Notes under the pieces: generated by a model
Told to the model about the DNA's origin: nothing
The model's input: the letters and a program-made list of their open reading frames with translations, nothing else
Database searches by the model: none
NCBI RefSeq assembly: GCF_000183745.1
Contig: NC_014761.1
Span: forward strand, 868,001-932,000
DNA from: Oceanithermus profundus DSM 14977
GTDB lineage: Bacteria; Deinococcota; Deinococci; Deinococcales; Marinithermaceae
Reading direction: 5' to 3'
DNA: 64,000 nucleotides
Position numbers and translations under genes: made by a program
Part shown: in pieces, positions 46,808 to 58,051 of the stretch
Layout of the letters: each line of letters opens with the position of its first letter
Position numbering within the stretch: the stretch's first letter is position 1

Positions 46808-47803
46808 ATGAAGCGCGTGCTCTCGGGCATTCAACCTACCGGCGCCATCCACATCGGCAACTACCTGGGCGCGATCAAGCAGTGGGTCGAGATCGGCGAG
46901 CGGCTGGGCAAGGACGCCCTCTTCTGCATCGTCGACTACCACGCCCTCACCAACCCCGACGCCTACGACCCCGAGCGGCTGCCGCAGCGCACCTTCGAAG
47001 CGGCGCTGGCCAACATGGCCGCGGGCCTCGACCCCGAGAAGATCACCCTCTTCGTGCAGTCGCACGTACCCGAGCACACCGAACTCTCGTGGATCTTCAC
47101 CACCCAGACCCCGGTGGGCGACCTGACGCGCATGACCCAGTACAAGGACAAGTCGGCCAAGCTCAAGTCGGTGCCCGCGGGCCTGCTCATGTACCCGGTG
47201 CTGCAGGCGGCGGACATCCTGATCTACAAGGCCGACACCGTGCCCGTGGGCGAGGACCAGCTGCAGCACCTCGAGCTCACCCGCGAGATCGCCCGCCGCT
47301 TCAACCACGCCTTCGGCGACACCTTCCCCGAGCCGAAGGCGCTGCTCAACCCCAAGGCGCCGCGGGTGCCGGGCATCGACGGCGCGGCGAAGATGAGCAA
47401 GTCGGTGGGGAACACCATCGAGCTGCTGGAAGAGCCCAAGTCGATCTGGGAGAAGCTGCGCGCCGCCCCCACCGACCCGGCGCGGGTGCGCCGCAACGAC
47501 CCGGGCGACCCGAGCCGCTGCCTGATCTTCAAGTACCACACCTACTTCTCGCCGCCCGAGGTGCAAGAGGCCGTGGCCGAGGGTTGCCGCACCGCGGGCA
47601 TCGGCTGCGTGGACTGCAAGAAGCTGCTCTTCGACCGCATGATGGAGGTGCTTGGCCCCATCCAGGAGCGGGCCGCCGAGCTGCGCCAGAACCCCGAGGT
47701 GGTGGAGGCGGCGCTCGAGGACGGCGCGCGGCGGGCGCGCGCCATCGCCCAGGAGACGATGCACGAGGTGCGCGTCAAGATCGGGCTCTACAAACCCTAC
47801 TAG
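46808..47803 (+). CDS. trpS: Tryptophanyl-tRNA synthetase with predicted [4Fe-4S] site
   Basis: 331-residue class Ic synthetase charging tRNA-Trp. HIGN at residues 15-18 in TGAIHIGNYLGAIKQW and KMSKS at 195-199. Four cysteines, 238, 260, 267 and 270, are spaced C-x21-C-x6-C-x2-C. This closely matches the C-x22-C-x6-C-x2-C cluster motif of Thermotoga TrpRS, which binds a [4Fe-4S] cluster near the anticodon-binding region. scpA starts 2 nt after the stop. Confidence 0.95.
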   Translation: MKRVLSGIQPTGAIHIGNYLGAIKQWVEIGERLGKDALFCIVDYHALTNPDAYDPERLPQRTFEAALANMAAGLDPEKITLFVQSHVPEHTELSWIFTTQTPVGDLTRMTQYKDKSAKLKSVPAGLLMYPVLQAADILIYKADTVPVGEDQLQHLELTREIARRFNHAFGDTFPEPKALLNPKAPRVPGIDGAAKMSKSVGNTIELLEEPKSIWEKLRAAPTDPARVRRNDPGDPSRCLIFKYHTYFSPPEVQEAVAEGCRTAGIGCVDCKKLLFDRMMEVLGPIQERAAELRQNPEVVEAALEDGARRARAIAQETMHEVRVKIGLYKPY

Positions 47804-47805
47804 CT

Positions 47806-48489
47806 ATGGCCATCCACCTGAGCTTCGAGGGCTTCGCCGGCACGCCGGAGGAGCTGCAACGGGCGTTGCGGTCGGGACGGGTGGCGCCGCGCGCCCTGCC
47901 GCTGCTCGACCTGATCGAGCAGGCCCTCGCCCAGGTGGCGGCGTTGGAGCTGCAAGAGCGCGGCGCGCTGCTTCCGCTCCTGGCGGAGCTGCTGGAGCGA
48001 AAGCTGCGCGCCCTGCTGCGGGTGGAGGCGGAGGCGGATGACGAGGAGGCGGAAAGCGACGGGGAGGCGCTCGTCGGCCTCCTCGTGGAGCTGGACGAGG
48101 CCGTGCGGTTCCTGATGGAGCGGGCGCAGGCGCGCAGCTACGTCTGGCCCGTTCCCGCGGCCCCGCTGCCGCGCGACCGGCGCGTCGCGCCCATCGCCGT
48201 GGCCTCGCTCTACCGCTACGCCCGCCGTTTCGTGCGTCCGGCGGCGTTGCTGCCCGCGGTCGAACGGTTCGGGGTCGCCGAGGCCTGGGCCTGGCTGCAG
48301 CGGCGGCTGGCCAAGGCGGGGCGCGCCTGGTTCTCGCACCTCGGGCTCGAGGCCTGGAGCGAGCGCACCGTGACCTTCGCCGCGCTCTTGGAGGCGGTGC
48401 GGCGCGGCCGGGTGCGCCTCGTCCAGAAGCGGCCCTACGCCGACCTCTGGATCGAACTCGAACCCGAACGCGAGGAGCGCTCGGCCTAG
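47806..48489 (+). CDS. scpA: Segregation and condensation protein A (kleisin)
   Basis: 227 residues. The N-terminal SMC-neck helix region resembles ScpA: IHLSFEGFAGTPEELQRALR, then PRALPLLDLIEQALAQ. An acidic linker (about 75-90) separates it from the C-terminal winged helix, TVTFAALLEAVRRGRVRLVQ and KRPYADLWIEL, the part that contacts the SMC head. Divergent from textbook ScpA but both ends match. Cotranscribed with trpS. scpB and smc are not in the window. Confidence 0.8.
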   Translation: MAIHLSFEGFAGTPEELQRALRSGRVAPRALPLLDLIEQALAQVAALELQERGALLPLLAELLERKLRALLRVEAEADDEEAESDGEALVGLLVELDEAVRFLMERAQARSYVWPVPAAPLPRDRRVAPIAVASLYRYARRFVRPAALLPAVERFGVAEAWAWLQRRLAKAGRAWFSHLGLEAWSERTVTFAALLEAVRRGRVRLVQKRPYADLWIELEPEREERSA

Positions 48490-49208
48490 CGGACGTTGCC
48501 CGTCTCGATCTTGGCCTCGTGCAGGTCGACGACGGTGAAATCGCCCTCGGCCAGCGACCCGGGGGCGACGACCAGGCTCTTGCCCAGCCATTCGTGCTTG
48601 AGCACGCTGCCCGTGAAGCCGGGGTCGTAGGCGACGACCAGCCGCGGGTTGTGCGTCTTGACGAGCTCGGCCAGCTCTTCGCTGCCGGCTTCGTGGAGCC
48701 CCTTGTGGGCAGGCATGCGCGCAAAGAGGAAGACCTTCTGGTAGTCCTTGAGCTCGCGCAGCACCTTGAGGCGGTACTCGACCTCCCAGGCGGGGTAGGC
48801 GAGCCGGGTCACCTCCTCGCGCCCCTGGTCGCGGTCCACGATCTCGCCGCCCATGCCCGCGATCACCACGTGGCCCGGGGCGAAGGCAAAGCTGCCGTGG
48901 ACTCCGTGCAGGTAGGGGAAGACGATCTCGATGTTGTAGGCCTCGCGCAGGTACTCCTCCACGGGGGCGTCGCGCGGCCCGGGTACGTAGAAGCTGGGCA
49001 CCGGGGCCTGCCCCAGGATCTTGAAGGCTTTGCGGTAGTCGTCCGCCTTCGCCCCGGGGCCGGCGAGATCGCCCACGAGGACGAGGGCGTCCACGTCCAG
49101 GTCGGGGATCAGTTTGACCGTGCGCTCGAGGTAGTCGTGCTGGCCTTCGAGGCGGGCCAGCGCCAGGACCTTGCGGGTGAACTTCCGTGCCGTGGCCGAC
49201 ATTTTCAT
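48486..49208 (-). CDS. TT1561-like phosphoesterase-fold protein
   Basis: 240 residues resembling Thermus protein TT1561, a calcineurin-like phosphoesterase fold. Shared segments include LVGDLAGPGAKADDYRKAFK, FYVPGPRDAPVEEYLREA, the GMGGEI stretch, ELKDYQKVFLF and the C-terminal KIETGNVR. The catalytic metal motifs are eroded: the opening D-x-H is absent, GDLAGPG replaces GDxxD, and PGPRDAP replaces GNHE. A hydrolase activity is therefore doubtful. Convergent with scpA (4-bp overlap). Confidence 0.8.
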   Translation of the reverse strand: MKMSATARKFTRKVLALARLEGQHDYLERTVKLIPDLDVDALVLVGDLAGPGAKADDYRKAFKILGQAPVPSFYVPGPRDAPVEEYLREAYNIEIVFPYLHGVHGSFAFAPGHVVIAGMGGEIVDRDQGREEVTRLAYPAWEVEYRLKVLRELKDYQKVFLFARMPAHKGLHEAGSEELAELVKTHNPRLVVAYDPGFTGSVLKHEWLGKSLVVAPGSLAEGDFTVVDLHEAKIETGNVR

Positions 49209-49214
49209 CCCCCC

Positions 49215-49243
49215 TTTAACAATCCTGCGTCGTCTCTTGTCAA
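49215..49243 (-). promoter_or_regulatory. Promoter of the TT1561-like gene
   Basis: TTGACA (complement of 49238-49243), 17 nt, GTTAAA (complement of 49215-49220), then GGGGGG before the ATG. Confidence 0.6.
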
Positions 49244-49280
49244 TTTAATTATATCCGCGCCCGGGGGCCAGGCCAAGGGG

Positions 49281-51737
49281 TCAGCCGCGGCGGAGCGGAC
49301 GGTGCAACTGTAGGAAACGGTCGACGATGACCGGATCCAGGTGGCGGCCCGAAAGCTCGCGCAGCTCGCGCGCGACCTCGCGGGGGCTCCAGCGCTTCTT
49401 GTAAGGACGGTCGTTGGCGAGCGCGTCGAAGACGTCGACCACGGCGAAGAGGCGCGCCTCCAGGGGAATCTCGGTGCCTGAGAGGCCCCGGGGGTAGCCG
49501 CTGCCGTCCCAGCGCTCGTGGTGGTAGCGGACGATGTTGCGTGTGGAATCGGGGAGGAAGGGGATCGGCTCGAGCATCTGGAACCCGATCTCGGTGTGCT
49601 CGCGCATCAGCGCCCACTCGTCCTCGCTTAGGGGCCCTTCCTTGAGCAGGATGCGGTCGGGGATGGCCAGCTTGCCGATGTCGTGGAGGTAGGCGCCCCA
49701 GCGGACGGCCTCGAGCTCGCCGCCCCGAAGCCCCAACGCCCGGGCCAGCCGGGTCGAGAGCTGCGCCACCCGCTCGGTGTGGCCCCGGGTTTCGTAGTCG
49801 CGCCGCTCCAGCGCCACGCCGAAGGCGCGAAACATGGCCTCGCGCGCCTCCTTGAGCGTGGTCAGGTGGCCGATGCGCTCGAAGGCGCGTTCGATGCGCC
49901 GGGCGGTCAACTGCACCAGGTAGCGCGCTTCGGGGGGCGGCGCGGCGGGGTGGCCGAAGGTGAGGACCGCGAGCCCGCCGTAGGGCACGCCCTTGACCCA
50001 GAGGGGCTCGACGAGGATGCTGCGGGTGCCGATCTCGACGAAGGGCTCGAGCGCGCCGGGGTAGTCGCGGTAGTCGTGGACGGCGCCGCCCTTGCGGCCG
50101 GCGATCGCGCTGCCCACCAGCCCTTCGCCCAGGCGGACGGCGTGGTCCTCGTAGATGCGCGGGAAGCGGGAGGGGTAGTCGCCGACCAGCACGTCGGGCT
50201 CGAGCCGCTCGCCGTCCCTGAGGGTGTAGAAGACCCCGGCCTCGAAGGGGGTGAGCTCGAGGATGGTGCGCAGGGCGCGCTCGGCGATCTCGGCGGGGTT
50301 CTCGAGGACCTCGATCTCGGTGGAGAGCACGATCAACTTGCGGTAGGCCTCGGCGCGGCGGGTGGCCTCGCCCAGGGCCTTGAGCCGCTCCGTCGCCATG
50401 CCGATGGCCTCGGCGGAGGCCTCGAAGAAGGCGAGCTCGCCCTCCCCGAACCCCTGGTGGGGACGGCTGTTGGCGCTGATCACCCCCACCACCTCGCCCG
50501 AGCCGTCGATCAGGGGCGCGGCGAGCAGGGCCACCGGGCCCTGGCGGCGCTCGCCGAAGTGGAAGACGCGCGGGTCCTTGTAGATGTCGGGGATGTGCAC
50601 CGCGCGCCGCTCCTCGACCGCGATCCAGCTCGCCCCGCGGTCGCGGGGGATGCGCATGCCGGCGGTCAGGTCGGGCGTGGTGGAGGCGACGACGCGCAGC
50701 ACCTGGCCGTCTTCTTCGAGCAGAAAGACGGTGACGTGGCTGGAGCCGATGTAGCGCCGCAGCGCGGTGAGGGTCTCCAGGTAGAGCTGGCCCTGGCTGC
50801 GGGCGCGGCGAGCGATGCGGTTGATCTCGACGATGCGCTCGAGCAGGGCCAGCCGTCCGCGCAGCCGTTGTTCGCGGCGTTCGGTCTCCAGGAAGCCCAG
50901 GATTTCCTCGGCGAAGAGCCGGCCCGCCTCGATCGACTCGATGGTGAAAGCGTTTTCGCTGCGGACGCTGTCGAGGTTGAAGGTGCCGTAGACCTCGCCC
51001 CCGCGCACGATGGGGATGAGCAGGTTGGCCTGCAGGGGCCTTTCGCTGTTCAGCAAGGCGATCTCCGTCTCGCTGTTGATCGCCTCGATCGTGCGTCGGG
51101 TAATGATCCGGGGCGTGCCCTGGCGCATCGCGGCCTCGCCCTGACCGTACCAGCGCAGCTCGGTTTCGAAAGATACGGAGAAGTCGATCAGCTCCGGGGT
51201 GTGCCCCACCTGGGCGGTGCAAACGAAGCGGTCGCCCTGGAGGATCCAGAGGCTGCCGGCGTCGGCGCCGGGGACGGACTCGAGCGCCGATGTCAGCACC
51301 GCGGCGTAGAACTCGGCGGGCGTGCGGTCCAGCGCCTCCTTGACCCGCTCGAGCGAGCGGAAGACCTGCACCATCTGCTGCTCCGGGGCCAGCTCCCGCA
51401 ACAGGCCCGCGTAGTAGGGCGGTTTCAGGGGAAAGAAGACGCTGTGGACCGTGCGCGGCCGCCCCTCCAGGGTCAGGGGCAGCCGCAGCTGGCAGCGTTT
51501 CCCCGAGCGCAGGCGCGCCACGATGGCGCTGCGGTGGTCCGGGTCGGCGTAGACCCGTCCGCCCGGCAGCGGCCGGTCGAAGCGGGGCTCGAAGCCGGTG
51601 CGCTGGACGAAGGCCCGGTTCGCGTGAACGAGCTCGAAGTCGTCGTCGTGCATCTTGAGGACGACGAAAGCCTCCTCCGCATCATGCAGCGCGGCCACCA
51701 TGGAATGGAACGGTTGCAAATCAGGGGGAAGCTCCAT
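49281..51737 (-). CDS. PAS/GAF sensor with C-terminal HD-GYP domain
   Basis: 818 residues, cytoplasmic, no membrane segments. A PAS-like N-terminus (about 15-110) is followed by three GAF-type modules (about 145-290, 310-455 and 475-620). The HD-GYP domain occupies about 640-810: GHTERVAQLSTRLARAL, YLHDIGKLAIPDRILLKEGP, REHTEIGFQMLE, HHERWDGSGYPRGLSG and VFDALANDRPYK. HD-GYP enzymes degrade cyclic di-GMP. The multi-GAF front end suggests ligand or redox sensing. No cognate cyclase is nearby. Confidence 0.92.
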   Translation of the reverse strand: MELPPDLQPFHSMVAALHDAEEAFVVLKMHDDDFELVHANRAFVQRTGFEPRFDRPLPGGRVYADPDHRSAIVARLRSGKRCQLRLPLTLEGRPRTVHSVFFPLKPPYYAGLLRELAPEQQMVQVFRSLERVKEALDRTPAEFYAAVLTSALESVPGADAGSLWILQGDRFVCTAQVGHTPELIDFSVSFETELRWYGQGEAAMRQGTPRIITRRTIEAINSETEIALLNSERPLQANLLIPIVRGGEVYGTFNLDSVRSENAFTIESIEAGRLFAEEILGFLETERREQRLRGRLALLERIVEINRIARRARSQGQLYLETLTALRRYIGSSHVTVFLLEEDGQVLRVVASTTPDLTAGMRIPRDRGASWIAVEERRAVHIPDIYKDPRVFHFGERRQGPVALLAAPLIDGSGEVVGVISANSRPHQGFGEGELAFFEASAEAIGMATERLKALGEATRRAEAYRKLIVLSTEIEVLENPAEIAERALRTILELTPFEAGVFYTLRDGERLEPDVLVGDYPSRFPRIYEDHAVRLGEGLVGSAIAGRKGGAVHDYRDYPGALEPFVEIGTRSILVEPLWVKGVPYGGLAVLTFGHPAAPPPEARYLVQLTARRIERAFERIGHLTTLKEAREAMFRAFGVALERRDYETRGHTERVAQLSTRLARALGLRGGELEAVRWGAYLHDIGKLAIPDRILLKEGPLSEDEWALMREHTEIGFQMLEPIPFLPDSTRNIVRYHHERWDGSGYPRGLSGTEIPLEARLFAVVDVFDALANDRPYKKRWSPREVARELRELSGRHLDPVIVDRFLQLHRPLRRG

Positions 51738-51811
51738 GACCTAGGCCACAGGCTACCACAGGGGTGCGTAGGGGAGGGTGGGCGGGTTTAGGATGGGGTT
51801 CGGAGGTGCAC

Positions 51812-53005
51812 ATGAGTCAAGACGTGTACATCGCATCCTGGGCGCGGACCCCGATCGGCCGCTTCGGCGGCGCGTTCAAGGACACGCCCCCCACGCAGCT
51901 GGGGGCCCACGCCATGAAAGCGGCGCTCGAACGCGCCGGGGTTTCGGGGGCCGACCTCGACCTCTACGTCTTCGGCAACGTCCTGCGTGCCGGACACGGC
52001 CAGTTGCTGCCGCGTCAGGCGGCCCTGGCCGCGGGCATTCCCGAGCAGGTCGACGGTTACGCGGTGGACATGGTCTGCTCGAGCGGCATGATGGCGGTGA
52101 TGAACGCGGCCATGGCGATCCGCGCGGGCGAGGCCGACCTGGTCCTCGCCGGCGGGATGGAGTCGATGTCGCAGGCGGCCTTCGCGCTTTCGGCGCGGGC
52201 CCGCTGGGGGTACAAGTTCCTGCTCGGCCACCCCGAGGAGGTCAAGGACCTGCTCCTCTACGACGGGCTCACCGATCCGGTGACCGGCGAGGCCATGGGC
52301 GAGGAGACCGAGCGCCTCATCGCCGAGCACGGGATCACCCGCGGCGAGCTCGACGAGGTGGCCTACCAGTCGCACAAGCGCGCGGCCGAGGCCACCGAGG
52401 CGGGCGTCTTCAAGCAGGAGATCGCCCCCTTCGAGCTCAAGACCCGAAAGGGCACGCTCACCCTCGAGGCCGACGAGGGCATTCGCCCGGAGACGACCCT
52501 CGACTCGCTCGCGGCCCTGCGCCCTGCCTTCGCCAAGGACGGCGTCCTCACCGCCGGCAACTCCAGCCAGATCTCCGACGGCGCGGCGGCCCTGCTCGTC
52601 GCCAGCGCCGACGCGGTCGAAAAGCACGGGCTGAAACCCGTAGCCCGCATCCTCGGCGGTAGCTGGGCGGCCGGCCCCACCTGGCGCTTCCCCGAAGCGC
52701 CGGTCCCGGCGGTGAAGAAGCTGCTGGACAAGCTGGGCATGAGCCTGGACGACTTCGACCTGATCGAGAACAACGAGGCCTTCGCGGTCAACAGCGTCCT
52801 CTTCCACCGCATGCTCGGCCTTCCCTACGAGAAAATGAACGTGTTGGGGGGCGCCATCGCCCTGGGCCACCCCATCGGCGCGAGCGGCGCGCGCATCGTC
52901 GGCACCTTGATCACCGCGCTGAAGGCCAAGGGCGGTCGGCGCGGCCTCGCCGCCCTCTGCCACGGCACCGGCGGGGCCACCGCGGTGGCCGTCGAGCTGG
53001 TCTAG
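51812..53005 (+). CDS. Acetyl-CoA acetyltransferase (thiolase)
   Basis: 397 residues from the ATG at 51812, with GGAGGT 4 nt upstream; upstream in-frame starts are rejected. The nucleophile Cys lies in VDMVCSSGMMAVMNAAMAIR, the catalytic His in GHPIGASGARIVGTLI. The second Cys motif reads CHGTGGATAV rather than CIGGGMG, a variant seen in some thiolase subfamilies. It makes acetoacetyl-CoA or cleaves 3-ketoacyl-CoA and may work with 3-hydroxybutyryl-CoA dehydrogenase at 11381. Confidence 0.92.
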   Translation: MSQDVYIASWARTPIGRFGGAFKDTPPTQLGAHAMKAALERAGVSGADLDLYVFGNVLRAGHGQLLPRQAALAAGIPEQVDGYAVDMVCSSGMMAVMNAAMAIRAGEADLVLAGGMESMSQAAFALSARARWGYKFLLGHPEEVKDLLLYDGLTDPVTGEAMGEETERLIAEHGITRGELDEVAYQSHKRAAEATEAGVFKQEIAPFELKTRKGTLTLEADEGIRPETTLDSLAALRPAFAKDGVLTAGNSSQISDGAAALLVASADAVEKHGLKPVARILGGSWAAGPTWRFPEAPVPAVKKLLDKLGMSLDDFDLIENNEAFAVNSVLFHRMLGLPYEKMNVLGGAIALGHPIGASGARIVGTLITALKAKGGRRGLAALCHGTGGATAVAVELV

Positions 53006-53028
53006 GGGTTGGGTTTTCGCCAAGCAAA

Positions 53029-53054
53029 GCGCGGGCCCCGATCGGGGCCCGCGC
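53029..53054. terminator. 26-bp perfect palindrome between convergent genes
   Basis: GCGCGGGCCCCGA and its exact complement, between the thiolase and flavin-reductase genes. Probably a shared bidirectional terminator, though neither side has a strong T-run. Confidence 0.6.
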
Positions 53055-53060
53055 CGCCGT

Positions 53061-53555
53061 TCAGCCGCCGTAGCTCCAGGGGGTGTCGCGCATGCACAGC
53101 GGCTCTTCTTCGGCCTCGGGTACGTCGTTCGCGCCCACGCCCGTGACCCGGGCGATCCAGACCGCGTGGTCGCCGCCGGGGTGCCAGCCCTCGGTCTCGA
53201 GGACGAAGTACCAGGGCAGCGGCTCCAGCACCGGCAGGCCGTCCTCGATCCGGAAGGGCAGGCCGTTGAGCCGACCGTCCTCCACCCGGGTGGCCTTGAA
53301 GAACGCCGGAGCCAGGTCCTGCTGGCTCTTCGCCAGCGGATGCAGGACGGCGCGGCCGCTTAGCTGCAGGATCTCGTACAGCCCCGAGTCCTTGCGCACC
53401 CCCACCGCGTAGAGCGGGGGTTCGATCGAGACCTGGGTCACGAAGGTCACCAGCGCGGCGCTGTAGCGCTCGTCCTGGCGCGTCGTCATCACGAAGACGC
53501 CGTTGAGAACCTTGCGGAGCACCCGTTTGCGCAGTTCGGGATCCAGATTCGCCAT
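53061..53555 (-). CDS. Flavin reductase-like FMN-binding split-barrel protein
   Basis: 164 residues with the flavin-reductase split barrel. Motifs are VLRKVLNGVFVMTTRQDERY and ALVTFVTQVSIEPPLYAVG, then ILQLSGRAVLHPLAKSQQ. Such proteins reduce or carry FMN for partner oxygenases, but no partner is adjacent. Leaderless ATG: TAAGCT 7 nt upstream. Confidence 0.88.
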   Translation of the reverse strand: MANLDPELRKRVLRKVLNGVFVMTTRQDERYSAALVTFVTQVSIEPPLYAVGVRKDSGLYEILQLSGRAVLHPLAKSQQDLAPAFFKATRVEDGRLNGLPFRIEDGLPVLEPLPWYFVLETEGWHPGGDHAVWIARVTGVGANDVPEAEEEPLCMRDTPWSYGG

Positions 53556-53562
53556 GCCTTCA

Positions 53563-53568
53563 AGCTTA
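53563..53568 (-). promoter_or_regulatory. Leaderless -10 box TAAGCT of the flavin-reductase gene
   Basis: TAAGCT, 7 nt before the ATG; it overlaps the stop codon of the DUF503 gene. Confidence 0.5.
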
Positions 53569-53889
53569 CCGTTCGGCGCCGGGGGTCATGGTGCCGTCGA
53601 ACACCAAGACCTCGCGCGCGAGCACGACCACGCGGTACTCGCCGGCGGCGTAGAGGAAGCGCTCGACGGCGTCGAGCACCCCGTCCACCCACTCCGCGTC
53701 CCCGCCGACGACGCTGAAGCCCACCTGTTCCCAGCCGTGTTCGTCCAGACCGGCGACGCGCGCCGCCGAGACCGGGAAGCGCGCCTTGATGCGCTCCATC
53801 ACCGGCCGGATGACCGCGCGCTTCTCCTTCAGGCTCGTGACCCAGGGGGTCTCGAGCCGCGCCGTGAAGACGCCGACGTAGGTCTTCAT
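53566..53889 (-). CDS. DUF503 family protein (YlxP-like)
   Basis: 107-residue ferredoxin-like fold protein of unknown role. Signature: YVGVFTARLETPWVTSLKEK, then RAVIRPVMERIKARFPVSAA and the VSAARVAGLDEHG stretch. YlxP homologues often sit with translation genes such as rbfA; here the gene follows guanine deaminase with a 4-nt ATGA overlap. Confidence 0.9.
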   Translation of the reverse strand: MKTYVGVFTARLETPWVTSLKEKRAVIRPVMERIKARFPVSAARVAGLDEHGWEQVGFSVVGGDAEWVDGVLDAVERFLYAAGEYRVVVLAREVLVFDGTMTPGAER

Positions 53890-55187
53890 TTCGCCTGCAG
53901 CATACCGCGCGCGAAGACGAGCCGCCCGCGGATCCAGACCGCGGCCACGGCGTCCTCGCGGGCGAGGGCAAAGGCCGCGCCCAGGGCGTGCTCGGCGCTC
54001 TCGGCGTGGGCCAGCACCGCTTCGAACGTCGAGCCCGGCGGCGGCCGCAACCAGACCAGGTCGGCGCTCATGCCCGCTTCCAGGCCGCCGGCCTCGTCCG
54101 CCTGCCCCAGCGCCGCCACGCCCGCACGGGTGGCCAGCCACAGGAGCGCCGCCGCCGGCAGGTGCACGCCGTCCTCGCGCAGCCGCTGGGTCTTGTAGGC
54201 GTCCATGGCCTCGCCGAGGAGCGAAAAGCGCGTCCCGGCTCCCACGTCGCTGCCCAGGGCGAAGCGCACGCCGGCCTCCAGGTGGGCGCGCATGGGGAAG
54301 AGGCCCGAGCCCAGGAAGGCGTTGGAGCTGGGGCAGTGGGCCACCCAAGCGGCGGCCGCGGCCAGGCGCTCGAGCTCGCGCGGGTTCGGGTGCACGTCGT
54401 GGGCGAAGACCGCCCGCGGCCCCACCAGCCCGAAGCGGTCGTAGACGTCAAGGTAGTCGCGCGCCGCGGGGAAGAGCCGGGCCACCGCCGCGATCTCGCG
54501 GGGGTTCTCGTTCAGGTGGGTCTGGAAGTGCAGGTCGGGCCGCTCCCGCAGCAGCGCCCCGCTCACCTCCAACAGCGCCTCGCCGGCGGCGAGGGCGAAG
54601 CGGGGCGTCACCGCGTAACGCAGGCCGTTCTTTCCATGGAAGCGTTCGATGAGCGCCCGGTTTTCCTCGTAGGCGCGCTCGGGAGTGGTGTGCAGCTCGG
54701 CGCGCAGGTTGCGGTCGCCGGTGGCGAGGCCGCTGGTGAGCGGAAAGCCCAGCGCCGCCGCTTCCTCGAAGAGCGCGGCCTGTGCCGGGGCGAAGTGGCT
54801 GCCGAAGACGAGGGCGCGGGTGGTGCCGCTGCGCACGAGCGCCTGCAGGAAGGTCCGCGCCTCGCGGCGGGCGTGGGCGACGTCGGCGAAACGCGCCTCG
54901 GCGGGCAGGGTCACCCGCTCGAGCCAGTCGAGTAGGTCGAGCCCCAGCGCCCCGATGACGCCGGTCTGGGGGTAGTGGACGTGGGCGTCCACGAAGCCGG
55001 GCAGCAGCAGCCCCCCTTCGAGCCGCCGCACGGGGGCCTCGGGGTGGCGCGCGCGCACCTCCGCGAAGGGGCCCGCGTCGGCGATGCGGCCGCCTTCCAG
55101 GTAGAGGCCGCCGTCGTCGAGGGCCTCGAGCCGGGCCGCGAGCGGCCCCTCGCCGACCGCGTGCAGCATGGACGCGCGCAGGATCAC
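53886..55187 (-). CDS. guaD: Guanine deaminase
   Basis: 433-residue amidohydrolase converting guanine to xanthine and ammonia. Zinc ligands: LLPGFVDAHVHYPQTGVIG (HxH), HLNENPREI (His), VFAHDVHPN (His) and ALGSDVGAGT (Asp). AHCPSSNAFLGSGLF is typical of GuaD. GTG start with TAAGCT 7 nt upstream, so leaderless. Other amidohydrolases with similar motifs exist, but the overall pattern favours guanine. Confidence 0.9.
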   Translation of the reverse strand: MILRASMLHAVGEGPLAARLEALDDGGLYLEGGRIADAGPFAEVRARHPEAPVRRLEGGLLLPGFVDAHVHYPQTGVIGALGLDLLDWLERVTLPAEARFADVAHARREARTFLQALVRSGTTRALVFGSHFAPAQAALFEEAAALGFPLTSGLATGDRNLRAELHTTPERAYEENRALIERFHGKNGLRYAVTPRFALAAGEALLEVSGALLRERPDLHFQTHLNENPREIAAVARLFPAARDYLDVYDRFGLVGPRAVFAHDVHPNPRELERLAAAAAWVAHCPSSNAFLGSGLFPMRAHLEAGVRFALGSDVGAGTRFSLLGEAMDAYKTQRLREDGVHLPAAALLWLATRAGVAALGQADEAGGLEAGMSADLVWLRPPPGSTFEAVLAHAESAEHALGAAFALAREDAVAAVWIRGRLVFARGMLQAK

Positions 55188-55194
55188 GTTCCCC

Positions 55195-55200
55195 AGCTTA
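55195..55200 (-). promoter_or_regulatory. Leaderless -10 box TAAGCT of guaD
   Basis: TAAGCT, 7 nt before the GTG start, next to the T-run of the acnA terminator. Confidence 0.5.
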
Positions 55201-55232
55201 CAAAAGAAAGCCGGCGGCCCGAGGGCCGCCGG
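55201..55232 (-). terminator. Intrinsic terminator of acnA
   Basis: Ten-base perfect arms CCGGCGGCCC/GGGCCGCCGG (55211-55232) followed on the minus strand by CTTTCTTTTG. Confidence 0.88.
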
Positions 55233-55248
55233 GCGGGCCGGGGGCGGG

Positions 55249-57954
<2,706 letters not shown>

Positions 57955-57967
57955 GTGCGCTCCTTTC

Positions 57968-57984
57968 CCGCGTGCAACACGCGG
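57968..57984 (-). promoter_or_regulatory. Hairpin in the acnA leader
   Basis: CCGCGTG-3-CACGCGG, a perfect 7-bp stem ending a few bases before the acnA ribosome-binding site. It could be an operator or a translation-control hairpin. TATAGT at 58050-58055 is a possible -10. Confidence 0.5.
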
Positions 57985-58051
57985 TCTTCGGGTGGTTCGT
58001 TTGTGGGGTGGTGTTGTACCGAACCGGGTGCGCCCCGCTCAGCAACCCTTA

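Noticed and set aside
46045-46830. Minus-strand frame of 261 residues upstream of rpmH
   Set aside because: It runs through tRNA-Leu, its promoter and REP-like hairpins; no family resemblance or start signal.
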